A stretch of 64,000 nucleotides of DNA from assembly GCA_964628195.1 (NCBI GenBank), contig CAZVPF010000012.1, positions 18,536 to 82,535 on the forward strand. Direction: 5' to 3'. The stretch is from CAZVPF01 sp964628195. GTDB taxonomy: Bacteria > Planctomycetota > Phycisphaerae > Sedimentisphaerales > Anaerohalosphaeraceae. Below are positions 25,639 to 33,815 of this stretch, piece after piece; position 1 is the first letter of the stretch, and each line of letters opens with the position of its first letter. Below the pieces are notes generated by a model. It ran no database searches. It saw nothing but the letters and a program-made list of their open reading frames with translations, and was not told where the DNA came from. The translations under genes and the position numbers were made by a program.

Positions 25639-26376
25639 ATGGATGTTTCAATTATAATTCCGGTCTTCAACGAAGCGGCAAAAGTCGGCGATGACATCAG
25701 CCGCTGGGGTTTTTTTTTACAAAACAGCAGTATCACCGGCGAAATAATTGTTGTCGACGACGGAAGCATGGACAATACATCCGATCTCGCCAACATAGCC
25801 GCCAATAAAATCACGGCCCGATTCAAACTGCTTCGCACACAATTACACTGCGGAAAAGGAGCAGCCGTAAAGCGGGGCATATGCGCTTCATCCGGTGATA
25901 TCGTCCTTTTCGCCGACAGCGGAAGCTGCGTACCTTGTCAAAACGCAAACAGGGGTATTGAATTGATACGAAGCGGCCAGTGCGATATCGCCCATGGTTC
26001 GAGGCTTTTGGACAGTTCAAATATTACAAGAGGACAAAACCGGTTTCGCCGTTTTGGCTCCAGGGCGTTTCATCGCATGATAAAAATGTTCCCTGAAACT
26101 GGCGGCCTTACCGACACGCAATGCGGTTTTAAAATTTACAGGGGTAACGCCGCCAGGCGGCTTTACTCAAAGGTAACAGTCGAGGGGTTCCTTTTCGATA
26201 TTGAGGTTATAATACTGGCCCGCAGAGAGGCACTGGTCATAAAGGAGTTCCCGATCGACTGGAGCTGCGACCCGGACAGCAGGCTGCGTGTCGGCAAAAA
26301 GTATCGAGAGATAATAAAGGAAGTCCTTTACCTGAGAAAAAAATACCTGCCCGCTCAAAAGGGCCAATCACCGTAA
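25639..26376 (+). CDS. Family 2 glycosyltransferase (dolichyl-phosphate-sugar synthase-like)
   Basis: This 245-residue GT-A glycosyltransferase opens with VSIIIPVFNEAAKVGDDI and has VVDDGSMDNT for nucleotide-sugar binding. GKGAAVKRG follows, then ADSGS in place of the usual D-A-D and the TDTQCGFKIYRG motif typical of polyprenyl-phosphate glucose/mannose synthases. No C-terminal membrane helices are present, so it would act at the cytoplasmic membrane face as a soluble or peripheral enzyme, loading sugar onto a lipid carrier. That fits the Agl23-like integral membrane protein encoded on the other strand at 27260. Its last 22 bases overlap the 3' end of the apbE-like gene. Confidence 0.85.
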   Translation: MDVSIIIPVFNEAAKVGDDISRWGFFLQNSSITGEIIVVDDGSMDNTSDLANIAANKITARFKLLRTQLHCGKGAAVKRGICASSGDIVLFADSGSCVPCQNANRGIELIRSGQCDIAHGSRLLDSSNITRGQNRFRRFGSRAFHRMIKMFPETGGLTDTQCGFKIYRGNAARRLYSKVTVEGFLFDIEVIILARREALVIKEFPIDWSCDPDSRLRVGKKYREIIKEVLYLRKKYLPAQKGQSP

Positions 26377-27260
26377 GAACAGGCCCGGACATCCCCCTGC
26401 CGGTCCTGCTCTGCGACAAATCCGCCAAAACCCTCTCGCGATTTACAAAGTTTCTCAATTTCACCGCTGCCCATAATCATAAAAGCAGTCGAAAGCCCGT
26501 CGGCAATACTCGCACAGTTCGCAGCCGACCAAGCGCACTTCCCGCCGGACACCCCCGTACCAGATACCGGATTAAAAATATGCTCGCCCTTCTCAACCCC
26601 CGACGCACCGAGGCAAACATTCCGGGCATAAACCCTTTTCAGCGGCTCAGCTCTGGCGGGCATGAAAATATTCACCGGCCATCCCCTCGCCCCTTCCGGC
26701 GCCTCCCCGGCCCGCACCGAACTTTTTCCGCCGTGTATAAGAAAACACTCAAGCCCCCACTCATTAAACTCCTCGGCTATCGCGTCAACCGCGAACCCCT
26801 TGCCGATCCCCCCAAGGTCGACATCGACACCACGCCGAACCGAAACCGAAATATCGTCGTTAAGGATAATATCATCCGGTGAACTGAAAACCTCCTTAAT
26901 CGGCCTGTCTCCACGCTGCGGCCTGAAACATATATCGAACACCCCGCCCGTAAGCCTGTACAATTCCTTTGCGTCATTAAGACACCGCCACGTCGATACA
27001 TCAACCATCAATGACCGTCCCGCCTCAAGCGAATTTATCTGCGACACATCGCTGTTCTCAATAAACCTGCTCAGCTGACCTTCGAGCCCGTCAACTAAAC
27101 AAAATGCTGCGTGCGCTGCCTGCGAGCAGTATTTATGATCCTCATGATAAACAAAAACCTCGAACACTGTCGCCATCGCCTCATGCCCGAAGCGGTGAAG
27201 CCTGCTCCTGTCAATATCAAATTCCAGCCTGCCTCTTTCTTCGTCCCCGCGATCCGACAT
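26355..27260 (-). CDS. apbE: ApbE-like FAD:protein FMN transferase, no signal peptide
   Basis: ApbE attaches FMN to a Thr or Ser of exported flavoproteins. The protein (301 residues from the ATG at 27260) has FGHEAMATVFEVFVY, LSRFIENSDVSQINSLEAG, the signature DLGGIGKGFAVDAIAEEF, and the late ASIADGLSTAFMIMG with its metal-binding Asp. The ATG overlaps the upstream stop by one base (TGATG), and AGGGG lies upstream. Most ApbE proteins carry a lipoprotein or Tat/Sec signal; here the N-terminus is polar and charged (MSDRGDEERGRLEFD), suggesting a cytoplasmic form. No FMN-binding domain (D-x-x-T-G-A-T/S) substrate is evident in this window. It is the last gene of the minus-strand cluster. Confidence 0.85.
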   Translation of the reverse strand: MSDRGDEERGRLEFDIDRSRLHRFGHEAMATVFEVFVYHEDHKYCSQAAHAAFCLVDGLEGQLSRFIENSDVSQINSLEAGRSLMVDVSTWRCLNDAKELYRLTGGVFDICFRPQRGDRPIKEVFSSPDDIILNDDISVSVRRGVDVDLGGIGKGFAVDAIAEEFNEWGLECFLIHGGKSSVRAGEAPEGARGWPVNIFMPARAEPLKRVYARNVCLGASGVEKGEHIFNPVSGTGVSGGKCAWSAANCASIADGLSTAFMIMGSGEIEKLCKSREGFGGFVAEQDRQGDVRACSYGDWPF

Positions 27261-28834
27261 CACTGCCCCTTTCCCAGGCACTGACGCTGAAATTCATACT
27301 GTATCAGCCCCGCCGCTGGCACCCTCGGCCGAAGATAAAGCTCCCTTTCAAACAGCGGCACATAAAGCTTTTTCCCGCCCGGCTCAAATGAATCATAAAT
27401 CGCTTCAATGGTCTCATCCAGAACCGGCCCGCAAGTAAGAACAATCGGAGCCGTCAAACTCACCCCCTCCGGGCGGTCATACCACCCCGTGTTCTCGATG
27501 TCCCTCAAATACCACGGCAAAGGCCAGTAATCGCTGTCACGCGCTACAACCTGAACCCCGAAACCCTCGTTATCCCCGCAGCGAAGATTATATTCATGAA
27601 CCTTATTGCTTACATCGAACACGTCTATCGTCGGGTGTGCGTAAACCCAGGGATTTTGAGTGTCACTGTGCAGTTGGAAATTCGCAAGCAGCGACTGGCC
27701 CGAAAGATGCAGCATAAGAACGGCAAGCAAAACAAGCAGCAGCTTTCTGTAACCGCCCGGCACGGTGCGAACGGCCCAGGATATCGTGACAGATGAAACA
27801 ATTATCATCGCGTGAAGCGCAGAAAGAATCGACCAGGGAGTCTTATAAGGAATCGCCGAATAAATCACCGTCAGCACAACGGCATAAACGGCAAAAAAGC
27901 GGATCAGCATAACATCACGCCTTCGGGTATGCCTCGCGGCAAATGCAAGCACCACACCCCCAGCCGCCGTTAAAATGATAAACGCCTCGGAAAAGACCGG
28001 CCCGTCCCCCAGCCGAAACCAAAGCAGCATCTTAAGATAATAATACCACGGATGAATATGAACCGAATTGCCTAATCCGCGCTGAAAATACGTTCCGACA
28101 AATGCGTAAGAATCAACCACCCCCCGGAAGTTGGTAAAAAATGAAGAATAAAAAAGCCCCGAAATTGCAATTGCAGAAACTGCGAAAACCACCGCATCCG
28201 AACCCCTGATCGGAACGGACGGGCCATTGCCCCTTTTCTTATACTCTAAAAGCCATAATACTCCCCCTGCAATTATCATCGACGCGGCGGCGATCAAAAA
28301 AGTTTCCTTTGTCGCATGACACAGCCCCAGTGCCAATCCCGCAAAAACTGCAAACTTCCGCTCACCTGTCCGAAGATATTTATAACCGAAACAGATAAGC
28401 GCAAAAGTAAAAAAAACCAGCAGCATCTCCTGAATGTAATACCTGCTGTAATACGACATCGCCGGCGAAACCGCCGTCAGCAGCATCGCCGTAACCGCCC
28501 CATGAAGACCGATACCCTTAAAAAGCTGCGCAGTTAGAAGTATAAGCCCAAGCGAAAAAAAAACAGGCACAAGCCGCAAATGAACTTCGCTTAACTTGTC
28601 CCCGTCCGTAATGCCCGCAAGCCGCGCAGTAATAAGCGTAAAATAATTCAGCGTCGGCCCGTGATATTCCACCCGGTCATAACGGTAATAATTATCCTCA
28701 AGCAGGCTCACAAACTTCAAACCGTGAACCGCCTCATCACAGTGCATCGGCCTTAGCGTAAGGACCGGCAGCCGAAGCGCCGCCCCCACAAGCAGCGTCG
28801 CAATGATCAGGCGATTTTGAAGGCTTATTGACAT
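27260..28834 (-). CDS. Agl23-like (TIGR03663-type) GT-C family membrane protein
   Basis: This 524-residue integral membrane protein has about 11 to 13 hydrophobic segments and the GT-C-type acidic loop MHCDEAVHG after the first helix. YHGPTLNYF follows in the next extracytoplasmic loop. The layout matches proteins annotated TIGR03663 (flippase-activity-associated, Agl23-like), found in archaea, Chloroflexi and planctomycetes. They resemble lipid-linked-sugar-dependent glycosyltransferases such as PMT/ArnT. The C-terminal 120 residues form a soluble domain. It directly abuts the lipoprotein gene upstream and overlaps apbE by one base. A role in transferring sugar from a lipid carrier to exported protein or glycan is inferred; the convergent GT2 gene could supply the donor. 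Confidence 0.75.
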   Translation of the reverse strand: MSISLQNRLIIATLLVGAALRLPVLTLRPMHCDEAVHGLKFVSLLEDNYYRYDRVEYHGPTLNYFTLITARLAGITDGDKLSEVHLRLVPVFFSLGLILLTAQLFKGIGLHGAVTAMLLTAVSPAMSYYSRYYIQEMLLVFFTFALICFGYKYLRTGERKFAVFAGLALGLCHATKETFLIAAASMIIAGGVLWLLEYKKRGNGPSVPIRGSDAVVFAVSAIAISGLFYSSFFTNFRGVVDSYAFVGTYFQRGLGNSVHIHPWYYYLKMLLWFRLGDGPVFSEAFIILTAAGGVVLAFAARHTRRRDVMLIRFFAVYAVVLTVIYSAIPYKTPWSILSALHAMIIVSSVTISWAVRTVPGGYRKLLLVLLAVLMLHLSGQSLLANFQLHSDTQNPWVYAHPTIDVFDVSNKVHEYNLRCGDNEGFGVQVVARDSDYWPLPWYLRDIENTGWYDRPEGVSLTAPIVLTCGPVLDETIEAIYDSFEPGGKKLYVPLFERELYLRPRVPAAGLIQYEFQRQCLGKGQ

Positions 28835-29647
28835 CTATTCCAATGGTCGACCGTAAACTTCGACCTCGATATAATGATTCAGGTCGTTCTGGCTGTTGCC
28901 GTTACTGTAAAGGCGAACGAACCTCGCGACATTACCGCCCGCGTCGATCAGCTTGCCCTCTGCCGTTTCAACATAATGCTTGTCGGTGCCAACACCCATA
29001 CCCGCAGAGTTATCATGGTCGTTATTGAAGATAGTCCGCACATTCTGCGTAAAGTCGATATCGTCGGCAAGCTGCACGATCACGTCAAAATAAACCCTCG
29101 CCTGCTGATGAAAATGCCACACAAGCAGCGCGTATATCTCATGCTCGGCTCCAAGGTCTATCGTAACATGCTGAAGGAAAGGGCCAAGCTCGACATAACT
29201 GCCGTCCGACGCCTCTTTATCGCCGTCGGTTATCATATCGATCTCGCCAATAATAGGCTCGTTGTCCGAAGCATCAACCGGCATATCAAGCGCAGCATTT
29301 GTCACACCCTGCGGTGCGTAAAATTCAGGACGCGGCTCCTTTCGCGGCGGCTCAAGATTAGGCACCTGGAAATTCTGCGGCGTGCCCACAAACATCGGCT
29401 TCGGCAAAACTATGGGAAGCGGAGCAAGCCCCTCCCCGGCTGCATCGTCGGAACCATCAGCCTGGTCACCCGCATCTGCTTGTCCACCAACCCCCGCCTG
29501 GTCATCAGAATCGGTTTTAGCAGCGGGCGATTGTCTGTCACCCGTTCCGTCGGATTTGGAATCCGGAGCCTCTTTGGCACATGAACTCAAAAAACATAAC
29601 GACAGAACTGCCGCCGCAATCCTTAATAAATTATTGTTTTCAAACAT
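28835..29647 (-). CDS. Lipoprotein with acidic linker and discoidin-like C-terminal domain
   Basis: This 270-residue protein has a lipoprotein signal ending in the lipobox LSSC at about residue 23. A low-complexity Asp/Gly/Ala-rich linker runs from about 27 to 75 and a Pro-rich piece to about 110. The C-terminal 150 residues read as a beta-sandwich: the segments ITDGDKEASDGSYVELG, QHVTIDLGAEHEIYALLVWH and ARFVRLYSNGN match the pattern of F5/8 type C (galactose-binding-like) domains. It is probably anchored in a membrane and binds carbohydrate at the cell surface. No enzyme motif is seen. It lies between the NCS1 permease (18 bases upstream) and the Agl23-like gene (no gap). Confidence 0.65.
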   Translation of the reverse strand: MFENNNLLRIAAAVLSLCFLSSCAKEAPDSKSDGTGDRQSPAAKTDSDDQAGVGGQADAGDQADGSDDAAGEGLAPLPIVLPKPMFVGTPQNFQVPNLEPPRKEPRPEFYAPQGVTNAALDMPVDASDNEPIIGEIDMITDGDKEASDGSYVELGPFLQHVTIDLGAEHEIYALLVWHFHQQARVYFDVIVQLADDIDFTQNVRTIFNNDHDNSAGMGVGTDKHYVETAEGKLIDAGGNVARFVRLYSNGNSQNDLNHYIEVEVYGRPLE

Positions 29648-29665
29648 AACTAAACTCCAAAATGT

Positions 29666-31066
29666 TTACGTAGTTTCCATATTGCTCTGCGAACTATCAT
29701 TTTGCATGGAAACCGTCTCAGGTTCAAGTCCAATTTCCGCAAGAATAAGATAAACCGCAAAACCCACAATAAACGACATCAGTGTCTCAAGACCGTAAGC
29801 GAACCCCACTTTCGGTATAGTCCCGAGAATGCCCACAACAAAACCAGCCGCCCACGCACAGTAACCGGCCCAGTTAACGCCCTTCCGCGGGCCCGCCCAC
29901 TGCCCGTTGCGAAGGTAATCCGCAGTCATCGCCCCTATAACCGGCCCGAAAGACGCGCCTATTATAAGGAAAAATCCTACAAGGTTGTTCGCCACTCCCG
30001 TAGCGGCAAGAACAACCCCCACCGCCCCTGCCGCGAGAGTAAGCCCAACGCGCGGAAGCTTCGGCATCATCGTCGAAAATGCGTTGCCCGCAAGGAACGC
30101 GCAAAAGCCTGTCGGGCAGATGCACGCTATAACGAACACCCAGAACATAAGCTTCGCCAGCCCTGAAACCGAGCCGATCGAACCGATAAACAGCGCAAAC
30201 GGGTCAAGTACACCTGCCTCGTTCACCGCCTGAACCGCTATCTCAGGCTGCTGCCCTATGGCCCCTGCCATAGTGATTATCGCAAACACACCCGTAACAA
30301 ACGCCGCCACCGCGATACCAAAGAACCCCCCAAGCACAACGTCCTTCCGGTCCCTGCTGTTCATGGTAAAGTCAGCGCCCGCTGCGCCCGCGGTGGCAAA
30401 GAACCCCCCTGCTGCCTGTATCGCCGAAAACGCGCCCAGCCCCAGCACCGGTATCACCCCCGCCGCCTGCGAAGCGTCAAAGTTATAACCCTCGAACTTG
30501 CCCAGGCCGCCAAACTTTGACACGCCTGCGATAATTATCATAACAAGCGGAAATATCGGTATCCAGCTCGATATCGCACCCAGCCACTTAATACCGACCG
30601 CACCGACAAACGCGAAGAAAAATCCCCACACCGCGCAAACGATCCAGAACAGCATCGCGTTTGGCCCCGCCTCGCTGCCGATCGCCTTCATAAAAAACGA
30701 AGCCGCAGAAAAAGTGAAAACCGAGTGCCACCCTATCTGCAAAATGCCCATGATTATCCCCGGCATCAGCACACCTCCGTGCGTCCCGAAAGTCGACGAG
30801 CCTATCACGTAAAGCGGCATCCCGGTCCGCAAACCGAGAACACCCGGAACGTAATAAAGCAAAAAGCAAAACAGCGAACCGATAAATAAACCCACAACTG
30901 CCGCCCAGACGCTCCCGAACTGAAGAGCGCCCGCCATACCTGCCATGAAAGGCACCGAAAGAAAAATGCCCGCGTAAGACGGTGCCGTATTCTTGTACCA
31001 CGGCATACGGTTCTCCTGCGGGTTGGGTGAAGCTTGTTTGATGTAAGCGGGAAGGTTTTGAGCCAT
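29666..31066 (-). CDS. NCS1-family (cytosine/purine permease-like) transporter
   Basis: A 466-residue polytopic membrane protein with about 12 hydrophobic helices. The opening NRMPWYKNTAPSYAGIFLSV is the typical N-terminal signature of the NCS1 nucleobase:cation symporter family (CodB-like). Helices such as GALQFGSVWAAVVGLFIGSL and the later GFFLIIGASFGPVIGAMTAD also fit. NCS1 members carry cytosine, purines, allantoin, hydantoins or thiamine-type compounds; the substrate cannot be read here. Its place between cytochrome genes and a lipoprotein in a sugar-handling cluster is odd and may hint at a different substrate. Confidence 0.8.
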   Translation of the reverse strand: MAQNLPAYIKQASPNPQENRMPWYKNTAPSYAGIFLSVPFMAGMAGALQFGSVWAAVVGLFIGSLFCFLLYYVPGVLGLRTGMPLYVIGSSTFGTHGGVLMPGIIMGILQIGWHSVFTFSAASFFMKAIGSEAGPNAMLFWIVCAVWGFFFAFVGAVGIKWLGAISSWIPIFPLVMIIIAGVSKFGGLGKFEGYNFDASQAAGVIPVLGLGAFSAIQAAGGFFATAGAAGADFTMNSRDRKDVVLGGFFGIAVAAFVTGVFAIITMAGAIGQQPEIAVQAVNEAGVLDPFALFIGSIGSVSGLAKLMFWVFVIACICPTGFCAFLAGNAFSTMMPKLPRVGLTLAAGAVGVVLAATGVANNLVGFFLIIGASFGPVIGAMTADYLRNGQWAGPRKGVNWAGYCAWAAGFVVGILGTIPKVGFAYGLETLMSFIVGFAVYLILAEIGLEPETVSMQNDSSQSNMETT

Positions 31067-31131
31067 ATCTTTCTCCGTTGAATAACAATCATTATTAAAT
31101 GCGGCACTAAACGCCTATCCGCAATATTCCG

Positions 31132-31848
31132 TTAACTCTGAGCACCGACCATCTCTCGCACGCCCGTCGTAACAAGAACGACCGTATGCAATACCGCCGC
31201 AGCGGTAAAAACAACCGCCGAATATCGGTGCACAGCAAGCAGAAACTCCTGCCCGTGCGTCCCGAAAACCGGGAGCATACTTAGCACGACCGTAAGAATC
31301 GTCACCGGCGCAACTGCGGCAATAATCCAGAAAAAAATCTTACGCAGGCACAAACCCCTCCGGCCCGCATAACCTTCCCTGGTCTTGTCACCCGAACCAT
31401 TTTCGCCAAGATGCACGAATAACCCGACAAATTTCATTACCAACGGGCACTCGACGGCCTTGAAACGGTTCCCGTCGGCCCAGCACAGCACACACAGGCA
31501 AATGCAAACCGCGAAAACACCGCCGGCGATAGTGTGCGTCATCATATAATAACCCGCGATCTGCTCGCCCAGAACTATCCGCGGATAAAAAGCAGTCACA
31601 AACAACACCAAAAACGAAATAAACGTAACGAGATAAAGCAGCTTTTTAAGCCCGGAAACTACCGAACCACCCGAACGCGGCAAAAGCAAAAGCACCGCGG
31701 ATGTCAGCACCCGCACCGGGTCCATCAGCCTGTTCCGCCGGTCCCCGCCGAAAAGCTCATCCATATCAGGCCGCGTAAAAATCGCAAGCACCGCCGCCAC
31801 CGCCAATACAAATATAAAACATACTACCGATACGATCGCAAATTCCAT
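31132..31848 (-). CDS. Membrane b-type cytochrome-like protein
   Basis: This 238-residue protein has five predicted membrane helices (about 5-24, 70-90, 104-123, 171-191, 208-228). Histidines at or near helix ends (His105, His198, His207, His221) are positioned to ligate haem b. His146 lies in a loop. I do not recognise a named family with certainty; it is most like the cytochrome b subunits that pass electrons between quinone and a periplasmic multihaem cytochrome. The gene starts 17 bases after the heptahaem cytochrome gene, which supports that pairing. The cytoplasmic loop 124-170 has two Cys but no Cys-x-x-Cys-His. Confidence 0.6.
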   Translation of the reverse strand: MEFAIVSVVCFIFVLAVAAVLAIFTRPDMDELFGGDRRNRLMDPVRVLTSAVLLLLPRSGGSVVSGLKKLLYLVTFISFLVLFVTAFYPRIVLGEQIAGYYMMTHTIAGGVFAVCICLCVLCWADGNRFKAVECPLVMKFVGLFVHLGENGSGDKTREGYAGRRGLCLRKIFFWIIAAVAPVTILTVVLSMLPVFGTHGQEFLLAVHRYSAVVFTAAAVLHTVVLVTTGVREMVGAQS

Positions 31849-31865
31849 TTTCTATCCCTGCCAAC

Positions 31866-33782
31866 CTATCCTTCGTCCAGCACTCTCAAAACCGCACCAA
31901 GCGCCCTTAGCCCGTAATAAACCAGAACAAGCAAGATAATCCCCGAAACCGCAAGTCCGAGCATTTTCAGCATCGGCCGAAACGCGAAACCCGAGGCAAA
32001 ATTCCGCATATAATCAACGTCCAACCCCTGCAGGCTCGCCATTATAACCGCCCTGCCCTCGTGCGAAACAACCGGGCTGTCGACCGGCACCTCAGAAAAC
32101 AAAAACGGTGCATCCTTGCTGTGACAGTCCTTGCAGCTCTTAACCCCAAGCGACTGCTGCCCCGCCCGAACATCATGACCTATAGGCCAGCCTGCCGGAC
32201 CAGCCGCACTGTGTTCGCTCTCGACAATCCCCCCCTCACCGTCCAGCATCAAAAGCCTGCCGCCGGCAATGTATCCGGGCTCACCGTCAAACTCGCCCGA
32301 AGCCTTTAGCGTTTCCAGGACCTCCGCCACCATCTCATTAGTAACCTCAGGCCAAGTCTTTCTGCGTATCGCGTTTGGGTCGCGAATAATTTCCGCCGCA
32401 AACGACTTGACAAGGTGCACATCAATCGGATTAACGTTGTTATCCTCGTCAACCGTCGCCCAAAATGCGGGCCAGAAAATCTTATAAGGCCCTATCTTGC
32501 CCCGCGGGTTTCGCATATAAACCGGGTAATAAAGATGCGGCAGCATATCCGCCGTCTTTGTTATACTGTGAACCCCAAGCCCGTGAGCCCTCGCGGTCTG
32601 CGTCCGCACCGGCTCATCCTCAGGCCACGGCCCGCTGTGACAAGCAGTGCAAGTCAGCTTTTCGAAATGCACCACCGGCATGCCTTTATGTTCCGGGTAA
32701 GGCGCACCGAACCTGCCCGCGACCGGCTGCCCGCTTCCCTTATAACCGCCGCTGAAATGACACGCCCTGCAGCTGCTCTGCCCTGCAAGCGGGTTATCAG
32801 AATTACTCGACTCGCACTCGTAACCGCGCACAATCATATGGTCCATGCCGTTGCGGTGACAGTCAACGCACGTAAGCCCCGCCGCAAGATGAACATCCTC
32901 GTCGAACATCCAGCTCTTATGCTCCCCTTCCACAAGGTCGCTGTTGGAATGACAGAAATAGCATCGCGAATCAGGTATTTCACGCGAAACATCAAAAAAT
33001 ACCTTGCTGTCCATATCGAACCTCCAAGGCTGATAATAAACAGAAGGAGGTATCATCTTCGGGTCGTTCGGCTTTTCTCCGAGCAGGTAGTCCCACATCT
33101 CCGGCATATCCGCCGCACTTCCCTTGACCCGCGTAAACGATGTCGTCGCCGCCGGTGCCCAGCGGAAATTCTCCTTCGCCGTCTGCAGAGCATACTCAGC
33201 CTGGTCGTGTCCCGGCTCAACGTCATGACATGCAAGACAGTTCGCCTCAAGCGTCCCAGACTCCAGCCACCGGGCCTCGAAGTCGATCTCCTCGCCCTCG
33301 TCCAGCTCGCTAAGGTTACCCGCAAGCTGCCTGGCGAATATCTTCGCGAACTGCCACGGCGTAATACCCACATCCTCAGGATCATAAACACCCTCCCAGT
33401 GCCTGTAAGAAAGCGGTATCTGCACAGCTATCTCGCTGTCAACGTATATCCAAGGCTGGGCCCTCCTGCCCGCGGGAACACATGGGTCGTTAAAGTTAAA
33501 ATGCCACCCCTGTGAAATGGTTTCATAATCGTGACACTGCCCGCAGGTCTCCCTCACCGAAAAGGGCATAAACTCCTTATCGCTCGAAAGTATCTGCGTA
33601 CCCTCATGGTCGTACATATCGATTATATGCACAGCCGGGAAACGTGAACCGTCATCGTGATCGCCCACAAGCGCATCTTCCGCCGCCCCGGCAGAAACCG
33701 GCAAAAACCCCGCTGCCGTAAAAACCAGCAAAACAGCCGCAAAATATTTATCCAAGCCTTTGATGAAAAATCCTTTTTTCAC
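31866..33782 (-). CDS. Heptahaem membrane-anchored cytochrome c
   Basis: This 638-residue protein starts with a Sec signal peptide (KYFAAVLLVFTAAGFLPVSA) and ends with a transmembrane helix (LGLAVSGIILLVLVYYGLRA). Seven Cys-x-x-Cys-His haem c sites are visible in order: CGQCH (residues 80-84), CLACH, CYFCH, CVDCH, CRACH, CTACH and CKDCH. Many extra His residues could serve as distal ligands. The bulk should sit in the periplasm, anchored C-terminally. The start is a GTG with GAGG five bases upstream. With the following cytochrome b-like gene it could form a quinone-linked electron transfer module. No substrate-reductase motif (such as the nitrite reductase Lys-ligated haem) is seen, so donor and acceptor are open. 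Confidence 0.85.
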   Translation of the reverse strand: MKKGFFIKGLDKYFAAVLLVFTAAGFLPVSAGAAEDALVGDHDDGSRFPAVHIIDMYDHEGTQILSSDKEFMPFSVRETCGQCHDYETISQGWHFNFNDPCVPAGRRAQPWIYVDSEIAVQIPLSYRHWEGVYDPEDVGITPWQFAKIFARQLAGNLSELDEGEEIDFEARWLESGTLEANCLACHDVEPGHDQAEYALQTAKENFRWAPAATTSFTRVKGSAADMPEMWDYLLGEKPNDPKMIPPSVYYQPWRFDMDSKVFFDVSREIPDSRCYFCHSNSDLVEGEHKSWMFDEDVHLAAGLTCVDCHRNGMDHMIVRGYECESSNSDNPLAGQSSCRACHFSGGYKGSGQPVAGRFGAPYPEHKGMPVVHFEKLTCTACHSGPWPEDEPVRTQTARAHGLGVHSITKTADMLPHLYYPVYMRNPRGKIGPYKIFWPAFWATVDEDNNVNPIDVHLVKSFAAEIIRDPNAIRRKTWPEVTNEMVAEVLETLKASGEFDGEPGYIAGGRLLMLDGEGGIVESEHSAAGPAGWPIGHDVRAGQQSLGVKSCKDCHSKDAPFLFSEVPVDSPVVSHEGRAVIMASLQGLDVDYMRNFASGFAFRPMLKMLGLAVSGIILLVLVYYGLRALGAVLRVLDEG

Positions 33783-33815
33783 TTCCGCCTCACCAAATTA
33801 ACCCGTAATCAAAAG

